The notes below the pieces were generated by a model that did not search any database, was not told where the DNA came from, and was given only the letters and a program-made list of their open reading frames with translations. Of a DNA stretch of 64,000 nucleotides, positions 56,393 to 64,000 are shown one piece after another. Made by a program: the position numbers and the translations under genes. Source of the DNA: Yoonia vestfoldensis SKA53 (lineage in GTDB: Bacteria > Pseudomonadota > Alphaproteobacteria > Rhodobacterales > Rhodobacteraceae). Position 1 is the first letter of the stretch; every line of letters starts with the position of its first letter. The stretch is from NCBI RefSeq assembly GCF_000152785.1, contig NZ_CH672414.1, positions 1,195,202-1,259,201 of the forward strand, written 5' to 3'.

Positions 56393-57138
56393 CCACCCCA
56401 GACCCCGCCCCGCCCCGCAAAAACCGGTTGCTGCGCTTTGCGCCCGTTGCGGCGATCCTTGCAGCCCTTGGCGCGATGTATGCGGCAGGCTTGCAGGATA
56501 TCTTCAACCTTGACTGGCTGGCTGCCCAGCGCGACACCCTGCGCGCGCTGATCGCAGATCATTATGCGCTCAGCCTGATCAGTTTCGCGCTGATCTATGT
56601 GCTGGCGGTGGCCACGGCGTTTCCGGCGGCATCCATGTTGACGATCAGCGGCGGGTTTTTGTTTGGCTGGCTGGTGGGCGGCAGCGTTGTGGTTATCAGC
56701 GCGACCTGTGGTGCGTCGCTGTTGTTTCTGGCGGCGCGCACTTCCTTTGGGGCGGGCCTGCGCGCGATCGCGGGGCCACGGGTGAACCGTCTGGCAGAGG
56801 CGTTCGAGAACAACGCCTTTTCCACGCTGATCGTGCTGCGGCTTGCGCCGGTCTTTCCGTTCTTTGCGATGAATATCGCGCCTGCGCTGTTTCGTGTACC
56901 GCTATCGACCTATGTGCCTGCGACGCTGATCGGCATCGCACCCGGCACCTTTGCCTTTGCCTATCTGGGGTCGGGCATCGACAGCGTGCTGGCCAGCGCC
57001 GAGGCCGCGGGCCAAAGCGTGCAGATCGGTGATCTGGTCACGCCCGAACTGACCATCGCCTTTGGTGCGCTGGCGCTGGTCGCGGCGATCCCGCCGGTGA
57101 TCCGCAAGCTGTATCCAAAGCGCACGCCAAAGGCGTGA
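56389..57138 (+). CDS. TVP38/TMEM64 family membrane protein
   Basis: 249 residues, five to six membrane helices. The VTT (DedA-like) core reads FPAASMLTISGGFLFGWLVGG (in part), then GASLLFLAARTSFGAGLRA and FSTLIVLRLAPVFPFFAMNIAPAL (in part), GTFAFAYLGSGIDSVL. Related proteins are thought to be lipid scramblases or ion/solute transporters. It is the last gene of the ATGA-linked operon; only two bases separate its stop from the convergent ABC transporter gene, and no terminator was seen. Confidence 0.9.
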   Translation: MTTPDPAPPRKNRLLRFAPVAAILAALGAMYAAGLQDIFNLDWLAAQRDTLRALIADHYALSLISFALIYVLAVATAFPAASMLTISGGFLFGWLVGGSVVVISATCGASLLFLAARTSFGAGLRAIAGPRVNRLAEAFENNAFSTLIVLRLAPVFPFFAMNIAPALFRVPLSTYVPATLIGIAPGTFAFAYLGSGIDSVLASAEAAGQSVQIGDLVTPELTIAFGALALVAAIPPVIRKLYPKRTPKA

Positions 57139-57140
57139 CG

Positions 57141-58127
57141 CTAGCTGATCCGCCCTTCTTGCACGGCATGACAGGCAACACCGCCCAGAACCTGCGGCAC
57201 GTCACGCTTGCAGCGGTCATTGGCAAAAGGACAGCGCGGATGGAACGCACAGCCAGACGGCGGATCAATGGGCGATGGAATCTCGCCTTCGACCTGTTTG
57301 CGCCGCCGGCCCGTCATTTCGATATCGGGCACCGCATCCAGCAACATGCGGGTATAGGGGTGTTTGGGCGCATCGAACAGCGCGCCCGCCTCGGCCACTT
57401 CGGCCAGACGGCCCAAGTAGAGCACGCCGATATCATTGGCCATGTGCCGCACGACCTGCAGGTTATGCGAGATGAACACATAGGTCAGGCCAAAATCTTT
57501 TTGCAAATCCTTCATCAGGTTCAGGATCTGCGCCTGCACCGACACATCCAGCGCCGAAGTCGGTTCGTCACAGACGATGAAATCAGGGTTGGCAGCCAGC
57601 GCGCGCGCGATGGCGATCCGCTGGCGCTGGCCACCCGAAAACTGATGCGGGAATTTCACGCCGTCTTCGGGGGCAAGGCCCACAAGCGTCAGCAACTCGC
57701 CCACGCGCAACCGCTGGTCACGGTTGCTCATCGCGCGTTCGAACACGCGCAGCGGTTCGGCCACGATATCAACCACCCGCCAGCGCGGGTTCAGGCTGGC
57801 CAGAGGGTCTTGAAAGATCATCTGGAACCGGCGGCGCAAGGCCCGCGCCTTGGCCCCGTTCAACCCATCCTTAAGAGAGGTGCCGTCAAACACGATATCG
57901 CCGCCGCTGGGTTTGAGCAGGCCCACAATCAGCCGCGCGATGGTGGATTTGCCCGACCCGCTTTCGCCGACAAGGGCAAAGGTTTCGCCCTGTTTGACGG
58001 TAAAGCTGACGTCATCGACGGCATTGACATAAAGCTTGCCGGTGCCTTCGATCTTGCGGTTCAGCCAGGGCTGCGACACGTCAAAGCGGCGCGACAGGCC
58101 GCGGACATCAAGAAGAACCTTGGTCAT
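57141..58127 (-). CDS. dipeptide/oligopeptide ABC transporter, ATP-binding protein (DppF/OppF type)
   Basis: 328 residues. Walker A GESGSGKSTIARLI, signature QFSGGQRQRIAIARALAA, Walker B DFIVCDEPTSALD. C-terminal CAFHPRCPFANDRCKRDVPQ is the cysteine-bearing tail of the Opp/Dpp family, which can bind an iron-sulfur cluster. Last gene of the operon, coupled by ATGA to the other ATPase. The longer upstream frame is rejected. Confidence 0.95.
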   Translation of the reverse strand: MTKVLLDVRGLSRRFDVSQPWLNRKIEGTGKLYVNAVDDVSFTVKQGETFALVGESGSGKSTIARLIVGLLKPSGGDIVFDGTSLKDGLNGAKARALRRRFQMIFQDPLASLNPRWRVVDIVAEPLRVFERAMSNRDQRLRVGELLTLVGLAPEDGVKFPHQFSGGQRQRIAIARALAANPDFIVCDEPTSALDVSVQAQILNLMKDLQKDFGLTYVFISHNLQVVRHMANDIGVLYLGRLAEVAEAGALFDAPKHPYTRMLLDAVPDIEMTGRRRKQVEGEIPSPIDPPSGCAFHPRCPFANDRCKRDVPQVLGGVACHAVQEGRIS

Positions 58128-59134
58128 TGCGCGCTCTGCCTTTCTGTATTTGCGCCGGTGCCATCCTGCGGCGGATAAAGCCAGCAGGCCACACGGCGGC
58201 CAGGGGCGGTTTGTACGGCCTGCGGCTGGTCGATGTGGCATTTGTCCATCACATGCGGGCAACGCGGGTTAAAGGCGCAACCGCGCGGAATGGCCGACAG
58301 GCGCGGCATTGATCCGGGGATCTGGGTCAGACGGTCAAGGTTCGCACCCAGACGCGGGATCGCGCCCATCAGCCCCGATGAATAGGGATGTTGCGCATCC
58401 TTGATCACATCGCGCACGGGGCCGATTTCCGCGATACGGCCCGCATACATCACGGCTACACGGTCGGCGGTTTCAGCGATCACGCCCATGTCATGCGTGA
58501 CCAGCATGATCGAGGCGCCATTTTCCGCGCAAAGCCGTTTCATGACATCAATGATCTGCGCCTGCACCGAGACATCAAGCGCGGTCGTCGGTTCATCCGC
58601 GATCACCAGATCAGGCCCCGCGCAAAGTGCCAGCGCGATCACCACGCGCTGGCGCATCCCGCCCGAAAACTGGTGCGGATAATCGTCGATCCGGCGGCTG
58701 GCATCGGGGATGCCCACGTCATCGAGCAGGCCAATGGCCTTTTTGCGAGCCTGTGCTTCGGACAGCGGCAGATGGGTGCGGATCGTCTCGATCAGCTGTT
58801 CGGAAATCCGGTACAGCGGGTTCAGCGATGTCAGCGGGTCCTGAAAGATCATCCCGATCTTGCGGCCCCGGATCTTGCGCATCTCGGCATCGGGCAAATT
58901 GTCGATGCGGCGGCCTTGCAAGATCACCTCGCCCTGCGCGATCCGGCCGGGGCGGTCGATCAGCCCCATGATGGCAGACCCGGTCATCGACTTGCCAGCG
59001 CCGGATTCTCCCACAACGCCCAGCACTTCGCCGGGCATGATGTCGAATGAGATATCCTGCACGGCGGTCAGGACGCCGCGGCGCGTGGGGAATTCTACCG
59101 TCAGGTTGCGGACGGACAAAAGCGGTTCGGTCAT
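58124..59134 (-). CDS. dipeptide/oligopeptide ABC transporter, ATP-binding protein (DppD/OppD type)
   Basis: 336 residues. Walker A GESGAGKSMTGSAIMG, signature QFSGGMRQRVVIALALCAGP, Walker B DLVIADEPTTALD, and the tail CAFNPRCPHVMDKCHIDQP with family cysteines. It forms a heterodimer with the neighbouring ATPase to drive import. 8 bp after the permease. Confidence 0.95.
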   Translation of the reverse strand: MTEPLLSVRNLTVEFPTRRGVLTAVQDISFDIMPGEVLGVVGESGAGKSMTGSAIMGLIDRPGRIAQGEVILQGRRIDNLPDAEMRKIRGRKIGMIFQDPLTSLNPLYRISEQLIETIRTHLPLSEAQARKKAIGLLDDVGIPDASRRIDDYPHQFSGGMRQRVVIALALCAGPDLVIADEPTTALDVSVQAQIIDVMKRLCAENGASIMLVTHDMGVIAETADRVAVMYAGRIAEIGPVRDVIKDAQHPYSSGLMGAIPRLGANLDRLTQIPGSMPRLSAIPRGCAFNPRCPHVMDKCHIDQPQAVQTAPGRRVACWLYPPQDGTGANTERQSAQ

Positions 59135-59142
59135 AAAACGTC

Positions 59143-60120
59143 CTATCGCAATTTGGGGTTCAGCGCATCGCGCAGCCAGTCACCCAACAGGTTGACCGAC
59201 AGCGCCAGCGCGATCAGCGTGACGGCGGGAAAGAACAAGATCCACCATTCGCCGGAAAACAGGAATTGCTGCCCGATCCGGATCAGCGTGCCCAGGCTTG
59301 GCTGCGTCGGCGGCACACCCACGCCAAGAAATGACAAGGTCGCCTCTTCGATAATGGCCAAAGCCAGCGAAATCGTCCCGATCACAAGCACCGGACCCAG
59401 CACATTGGGCAGCACATGGCGCAAAAGGATCAGGATCGGATGCACGCCCATGATGCGCGCGGCGGAAACGTAATCTTTCTGCCGTTCGACCATCGTGGCC
59501 CCCCGCACTGTGCGCGCAAACTGCGCCCAATTCGACAGGCCGATGGCCAGAATCAACACCCAGACCGCCATGCTTTCCTGCTGGTTGGCAGGGATCAGGC
59601 CCCGCGCAATCCCGAAGATCAGCAGCGCGATCAGGATCGCGGGAAACGACAGCTGGATATCGGTGACGCGCATGATGACAGCATCAATCGTGCCACCATT
59701 ATAGCCCGCGATCAGCCCCAGCGACACACCCAGCGTCATCGCGAACAGCGTGGCAAGGATACCCACGAACAGCGACACGCGGCTGCCGTACATGATCGTG
59801 GAAAGCACATCGCGGCCCTGATTATCGGCGCCCATCAGGAAATAATTGTCGGTGAATGCCCCTGTGCTGGCGGGCGGCGTGAACCCGTCCATCAGGTTCA
59901 AACTGGCAGGGTTGAACGGGTTATAGGGCGCGATCAGCGGCGCAAAGACCGCCAACAGGATCAGCGACAGGGCAACAAAAGTCGCCACAACCGTCACCGG
60001 CGATGTGCGCCAGGAATAGAAAATATCGCTATCCAGCGCGCGGGCCAGCCGCCCTTGGGCGCGGACCGGCACGATCAGATCCTCGGCGGGGATGTCTTTG
60101 ACGAGTTTGCGGTTTTCCAT
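59143..60120 (-). CDS. dipeptide/oligopeptide ABC transporter, permease (DppC type)
   Basis: 325 residues, six membrane helices. A long cytoplasmic N-terminus precedes the first helix; the FTDNYFLMGADNQGRDVLSTIMYGSRVSL stretch (in part) and the EAA loop RIMGVHPILILLRHVLPNVLGPVLV (in part) are typical. 3 bp after the other permease. Confidence 0.94.
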   Translation of the reverse strand: MENRKLVKDIPAEDLIVPVRAQGRLARALDSDIFYSWRTSPVTVVATFVALSLILLAVFAPLIAPYNPFNPASLNLMDGFTPPASTGAFTDNYFLMGADNQGRDVLSTIMYGSRVSLFVGILATLFAMTLGVSLGLIAGYNGGTIDAVIMRVTDIQLSFPAILIALLIFGIARGLIPANQQESMAVWVLILAIGLSNWAQFARTVRGATMVERQKDYVSAARIMGVHPILILLRHVLPNVLGPVLVIGTISLALAIIEEATLSFLGVGVPPTQPSLGTLIRIGQQFLFSGEWWILFFPAVTLIALALSVNLLGDWLRDALNPKLR

Positions 60121-60123
60121 GGT

Positions 60124-61104
60124 TTACTTCCCTGCCCCGCCATCAACGCGCAGGCGCGGATCGACGACGTAATACAGAATATCGACGACAAGATTGATCA
60201 GCACGAACACCAGCGCGATGAACATCAGATACGCGGCCATCACAGGCACATCCACGACCTGCACCGACACGATGAAAAGCGAGCCGACACCCGGCCATTG
60301 GAACACGGTTTCCGTCACGATGGCAAAGGCGATGACCGAGCCGAGTTGCAAGCCCGTGATCGTGATCACCGGCACCATGGTGTTTTTCAGCGCATGGCCG
60401 AAATTGATCGCACGCTGGCTTAGCCCGCGGGCCTTGGCGAAACGGATATATTCGGTGCGCAACACTTCGAGCATTTCCGCGCGCACCAGCCGCATGATCA
60501 GCGTCAACTGGAACAGCGACAGCGTGATCGCGGGCAGGATCAGCGATTTCAGCCCGCTTTCGGTCAGAAACCCCGTGCGCCACCAACCCAGATCGACGAC
60601 ATCACCCCGCCCGAAGGACGGCAGCCAGCCCAATTCGACCGCGAAAATATAGATCAGCCCGATCCCGATCAGGAATGTCGGCAGGCTGACACCCACCAGC
60701 GACAGCGCCATGATCCCCGCCGAAGACCATGCCTTGGGCCGCAGCGCGGTATAGACGCCAAAGATCACGCCAAAGACCAGCGCGATCGTGGCCGACACCA
60801 GCGCCAGTTCGATGGTCGCGGGCAGACGGCTGAGGATCAATTCGGTCACAGGTTGTTGCAGACGGTAGGAAATGCCGAATTCGCCCTGCATCGCATTGCC
60901 GATAAAGCGCAGGAACTGCACGATCACGCTGTCGTTCAGCCCAAGCCTTTCGCGCATGATTTCCTGATCTTCCAGCCGCGTGTCGACACCGACCATGCTG
61001 GCGATCGGATCACCCACATAGCGGAATACGACAAACGCGATCAGCGCCACAAACAGCATGACGACAACAGATTGCGCAAGCCGTCGGATGATGAAGGCCA
61101 GCAT
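60124..61104 (-). CDS. dipeptide/oligopeptide ABC transporter, permease (DppB type)
   Basis: 326 residues. Starts LAFIIRRLAQSVVVMLFVA, as DppB proteins do; has RLGLNDSVIVQFLRFIGNAMQGEFGIS (in part) and the EAA loop FAKARGLSQRAINFGHALKNTMVPVI (in part). ATG at 61104 has AAGGG eight bases upstream. It is separated from the substrate-binding gene by a strong stem-loop. Confidence 0.94.
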   Translation of the reverse strand: MLAFIIRRLAQSVVVMLFVALIAFVVFRYVGDPIASMVGVDTRLEDQEIMRERLGLNDSVIVQFLRFIGNAMQGEFGISYRLQQPVTELILSRLPATIELALVSATIALVFGVIFGVYTALRPKAWSSAGIMALSLVGVSLPTFLIGIGLIYIFAVELGWLPSFGRGDVVDLGWWRTGFLTESGLKSLILPAITLSLFQLTLIMRLVRAEMLEVLRTEYIRFAKARGLSQRAINFGHALKNTMVPVITITGLQLGSVIAFAIVTETVFQWPGVGSLFIVSVQVVDVPVMAAYLMFIALVFVLINLVVDILYYVVDPRLRVDGGAGK

Positions 61105-61128
61105 CAGGCGACCCTTTCGTGAATAAAA

Positions 61129-61166
61129 GAACCGCCTTGCGTCGGTAACCCGAGACAAGGCGGTTC
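61129..61166 (-). terminator. partial terminator/attenuator between binding protein and permeases
   Basis: GAACCGCCTTG (61129-61139) and CAAGGCGGTTC (61156-61166) are perfect 11-bp arms with an inner CGG-GTTA-CCG. TTTTATTC follows on the transcribed strand. It lies 17 nt after the binding-protein stop, consistent with making more binding protein than permease. Confidence 0.82.
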
Positions 61167-61182
61167 ATGGTAACGTAACGGA

Positions 61183-62766
61183 TCAGTCTGCGAAAGTGAC
61201 GCTGGTCATCAGCGGCTGGTTCTCAGGGTGAACCGGCAGGGTGATACGGTCGTTCATCGCATATGCCAAAACCTGATTGTGGATTGGCAGCAGCACGCGG
61301 TCCGCCTTGACCACCTCCCAGATTTCCGCAACCGTCGCAGCGCGGGCCTCAAGGTCGGTCTCGGTGCCCAGCGATTTGATCATCGCGTCAAGTGCGGGGT
61401 TGGAATAAAGCCCGCCGTTATAGGCACCATAGCTGCCTTCTTTCGAATGCACCAAGTCATTGAAAACATAGGCAGAATCAAAAGTAGGCACACCCCAGCC
61501 CAGCATGTAGAAATCGGTTTCGTTGGCGGTCACCAATGGCGAATGCTGTGCGACAGGGCGCGACGCCAGGGTCACGTTGATCCCGATCCGGCCCAGCATC
61601 CCGACAACGGCCTGGCTGATCGCCTCGTCGTTGACATAGCGGTTGTTGGGTGTGTCCAGCGTGACGCTGAACCCGTCGGGGTAACCTGCCTCGGCCAAGA
61701 GCGCCTTTGCACGGTCCAGATCGACGGCAGGATAGGCATCCAGCTCTGGGGTCCAGCCTGCGACGAAAGGCGGGTTGGGAATGCCGGTCGGGAACGACTG
61801 GCCGCGCATCACGACCGCCTTGATCGCATCACGGTCGATGGCCAATTCCATTGCTTCACGCACAGCGGGGTGGTTGAACGGGTTGCTATCCGTGATGTTG
61901 GACGAGGCCAAAGGTGCATCGCCGAACTTGTAGCCGAAATAGATCACACGGTTTTCTGCACCCGTTTCGACCTTGATCCCGTCGGTTCCGCTCAGGCGTT
62001 CGATATCCTGCACCGGCACGTCCTGCACGACGTCCACTTCACCCGACAGCAGGGCTGCAACGCGGGTCGCGGCATCGGAAATCGGCAGATAGATGATCTC
62101 GGTCACTTCAGGCTTTGTTTCGGCCCAATGGTTGTCGTTCACCGTCAGCACAGAGCGCACATCGACTTCACGCGATTGCAGGATATACGGGCCGGTGCCG
62201 TTGGTGTTGCGCACGGCGAAATTGTCTTCACCTGCGGCGTAATCCTGCACTTCGACGACGTTGTTCGCCTCGGACCAATCCTTGTCCATCATGAAGGTGT
62301 TGGTCAGGTTGTTGGGATAAAGCGGCGACGGGCCGGTCATGCGGACTTCGACGGTGTAATCATCCACGGCTGTGACTTCGGCCACATCGACATGCAACTG
62401 ACGCATGTTGGATTTTTCCGACCGCGCACGGTCGAGCGAGAATACAACGTCTTCGGCGGTAAAGGCCGCACCATCATGGAAGGTCACACCTTCGCGCAGG
62501 GTGAATACCCAAGTGTCCGGCGCACCGTCCTTGATCGCCCATGATGTCGCCAGACGTGGCGTCAACGTGCCTTCAGCGTCGCGATCCATCAGCGTTTCAT
62601 AGACATGATGGGCAAAGTTGTGGGTCACGCCCTGGTTTTGCGAATGCGGGTCCAGCGTCAGCGCATCGGACGCACGCGCCCAGCGGATCGTTTCTGCCGA
62701 TGCCTGCGACACGATCAATGTCGAAGACAGCAGCATCGCAGAAAGACTAAGAATTTGTCGGGTCAT
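61183..62766 (-). CDS. ABC transporter substrate-binding protein, family 5 (peptide/nickel/opine type)
   Basis: 527 residues with a Sec signal peptide (ILSLSAMLLSSTLIVSQASA, cut before ETIRWA). The SBP_bac_5 core: TLTPRLATSWAIKDGAPDTW, VFTLREGVTFHDGAAFTAEDVVFSL (in part), and HPAVREAMELAIDRDAI. First gene of the operon; ATG at 62766 with GGAG nine bases upstream. The 206-bp upstream gap has a weak promoter (TTGGCC, 17 bp, AATCAT) and an inverted CATGCA/TGCATG pair that may be an operator. Substrate not predictable. Confidence 0.94.
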   Translation of the reverse strand: MTRQILSLSAMLLSSTLIVSQASAETIRWARASDALTLDPHSQNQGVTHNFAHHVYETLMDRDAEGTLTPRLATSWAIKDGAPDTWVFTLREGVTFHDGAAFTAEDVVFSLDRARSEKSNMRQLHVDVAEVTAVDDYTVEVRMTGPSPLYPNNLTNTFMMDKDWSEANNVVEVQDYAAGEDNFAVRNTNGTGPYILQSREVDVRSVLTVNDNHWAETKPEVTEIIYLPISDAATRVAALLSGEVDVVQDVPVQDIERLSGTDGIKVETGAENRVIYFGYKFGDAPLASSNITDSNPFNHPAVREAMELAIDRDAIKAVVMRGQSFPTGIPNPPFVAGWTPELDAYPAVDLDRAKALLAEAGYPDGFSVTLDTPNNRYVNDEAISQAVVGMLGRIGINVTLASRPVAQHSPLVTANETDFYMLGWGVPTFDSAYVFNDLVHSKEGSYGAYNGGLYSNPALDAMIKSLGTETDLEARAATVAEIWEVVKADRVLLPIHNQVLAYAMNDRITLPVHPENQPLMTSVTFAD

Positions 62767-62972
62767 TTGGGGAACTCCATTACTTGTTTTCCGGGCATGC
62801 ATCTTTGGTGCATGGCGTCCTGCAGCGTAAAAGAAATGATTCATCCGCCTTTTGCAATGGCCAAGACGTGGACCGCCCGACATCGGGGCGATCCGGGGCC
62901 GTGCCTTTGAAGGAGCGGCGCTATTGCACAAAACCTGTGCGCTGTGTGGATGATCTTGCCTGATCCGCCGTG

Positions 62973-63809
62973 TCAGGGACGCCCCAAGAATTCAAAGCTG
63001 AATGCCATCTGCGCCCCTGCGGGCGGGGCGGGAAAGGGGGCGGCGCGGCGGATATGGTCCAGCGCCAGCCGGTCCAGCGCCGCTGAGCCGGAGGATTGCG
63101 CCACGCTCAGATCGGCCAGCGCGCCCGATGCGGCAATCGCAAAGCGCACAAGCACAGAGCCCCGCGCCGGTGCGCGTTGCGCGCGCAGCCGCGTGATCTG
63201 GCGCAGTACCTGACCGGGATAGGCCGCTGCCGCCGCCTGCCCGCCCGTGCTGTCGGGGGCCGCTGCCGCCCCCGCCGCCGCGGCCTGCCCCTGCGCCTGC
63301 GCCTGCGTGCTGCCGCGCGCGGCGTCCGTGTCGGCATTGCCTGCGGGGCGCGGCGGGGCTGCGGGTTGCGCAGTTTGGGACGCGGGTCTTGCTATGGGGC
63401 GCAGCGATGTCGCGGGCGCGGTGTCAGGCAAGGCGCTGGTTGTGTCGGGGGCGGGCTGCGGCGTGGTTTCCCGCGCAGTCACCGGGGTCGCGCCTGTGGC
63501 GACAGGGGCGCTGGCGGATGGGTCCGGCGTCACCGGCACCGCCAGATCGGCCACCGCAGATGCGGGCAGCGCAAGGCTGCGCTGTGCGGGCGCGGGTGCG
63601 ACGGCGGGCTGTGCGGCGGGACTGACAGGTGACGCGCCTGCGACGAAATCCGCGAAGGCGGCGCCAATCGCGGCGATATCGGGCGTGCCGCCGCCTGCGA
63701 CCTCGATGCGCTGCGGCGGCGCTGCGACAATCAGCAGGCCCGCCGCATGCAAGGCCCCCGACAGCGCCAGCGCCGCAATCGCGCCGCCACAGGCCCGCAG
63801 GCGGGTCAT
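62973..63809 (-). CDS. tonB: TonB-like energy transducer
   Basis: 278 residues. One N-terminal membrane helix (GGAIAALALSGALHAAGLLI), a long Ala/Pro/Gln/Thr-rich periplasmic spacer, and a C-terminal TonB_C domain (QVLRQITRLRAQRAPARGSV, then IAASGALADLSVAQSSGSAA, DHIRRAAPFPAPPAG). Couples inner-membrane proton flow to outer-membrane receptors. Its ATG overlaps the upstream exbD-like stop (ATGA). Confidence 0.88.
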   Translation of the reverse strand: MTRLRACGGAIAALALSGALHAAGLLIVAAPPQRIEVAGGGTPDIAAIGAAFADFVAGASPVSPAAQPAVAPAPAQRSLALPASAVADLAVPVTPDPSASAPVATGATPVTARETTPQPAPDTTSALPDTAPATSLRPIARPASQTAQPAAPPRPAGNADTDAARGSTQAQAQGQAAAAGAAAAPDSTGGQAAAAAYPGQVLRQITRLRAQRAPARGSVLVRFAIAASGALADLSVAQSSGSAALDRLALDHIRRAAPFPAPPAGAQMAFSFEFLGRP

Positions 63810-64000
63810 GGCGCAAGCCCCTGTCGGGTGACCAGCCGCACATCCTGACCGGTTTGCGCGCGCAGGGCGGCGGCAACGGCGATCAGGTCGCGCGCAGGCA
63901 GATAACGGTCCGGCAGGATGCGTAAGGCCCCCGTTTGATCCGGTTGGGCCGCGACGAAATCGGTTAGTGTTGTTGCCAGACCGTGCCAGATCAGCGTGCC
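63806..64000 (-). CDS. exbD: ExbD-like biopolymer transport protein, 3' end
   Basis: The minus strand is open from the right edge to a TGA at 63806, 64 codons. The peptide (GALRILPDRYLPARDLIAVA, then AALRAQTGQDVRLVTRQGLAP) has the C-terminal ExbD layout: a residue pair for the D-R-x-x-x-x-x-x-L-x-x-V/I strand-helix and the closing V-x-L-V-T strand. Coupling to tonB supports the call. The rest lies outside the window. Confidence 0.65.
   Translation of the reverse strand, partial: GTLIWHGLATTLTDFVAAQPDQTGALRILPDRYLPARDLIAVAAALRAQTGQDVRLVTRQGLAP

Overview
The window looks like chromosomal DNA of a marine Rhodobacteraceae (Roseobacter-group) alphaproteobacterium. The G+C content is high, genes are packed into operons with many ATGA or TGATG stop/start overlaps, and the complete complex I operon is interspersed with extra reading frames in the way known for Rhodobacter capsulatus and Paracoccus. 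Other typical traits are a complete leucine-degradation (liu/mcc) operon, proton-translocating transhydrogenase and several small proteins seen mainly in this family. No tRNA, rRNA, CRISPR array, prophage or insertion sequence was seen. These assignments come from reading motifs and gene order; no database search was run.

Left part (1-8170): the 5' end of a lipoprotein gene leaves the left edge. It is followed by prfC, a glycosyltransferase-like gene and a DEAD-box RNA helicase on the plus strand. A terminator nested in an inverted pair of REP-like repeats separates these from the minus-strand tail of the nuo operon, which ends birA-coaX-rnj (biotin ligase, type III pantothenate kinase, RNase J).

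Complex I (8159-26899, minus): nuoA-B-C-[sulfotransferase]-D-[65-aa membrane protein]-[lipoprotein]-[40-aa ORF]-E-[HHH protein]-[DUF5337]-F-[lipoprotein]-[DUF5333]-G-H-I-[CMD-like]-J-K-L-M-N. All 14 core subunits are present, with nine extra frames. The promoter lies just upstream of nuoA. Internal hairpins and one internal promoter candidate suggest segmental control.

Leucine catabolism (27085-33780, minus): isovaleryl-CoA dehydrogenase, a small membrane protein, both methylcrotonyl-CoA carboxylase subunits, HMG-CoA lyase and methylglutaconyl-CoA hydratase. A palindromic, TetR-type operator candidate precedes the first gene.

Middle (33871-48943): a phosphoglycolate phosphatase is divergent from glmU-glmS-AlkD-like, followed by a lipoprotein gene broken by an in-frame stop, moaA, a methyltransferase/M20 amidohydrolase pair, DUF1289 convergent with dps, pntAB, an ICMT-like methyltransferase, and an SDR/kynureninase pair.

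Right part (49033-64000): a YihY/BrkB membrane-protein pseudogene, an LPG-synthase-TM protein, a subtilisin-like lipoprotein, a possible outer-membrane barrel and a DUF3047-like exported protein. A tightly coupled four-gene operon follows (SDR-SDR-FAD oxidoreductase-TVP38/TMEM64), whose joint function I cannot name. It is convergent with a dipeptide-type ABC transporter operon. tonB and the 3' end of an exbD-like gene lie at the right edge.

The most unusual items are the sulfotransferase translationally coupled between nuoC and nuoD, the paralogous small proteins inside the nuo operon, the four-gene SDR/FAD/TVP38 operon, and the two fresh gene lesions.
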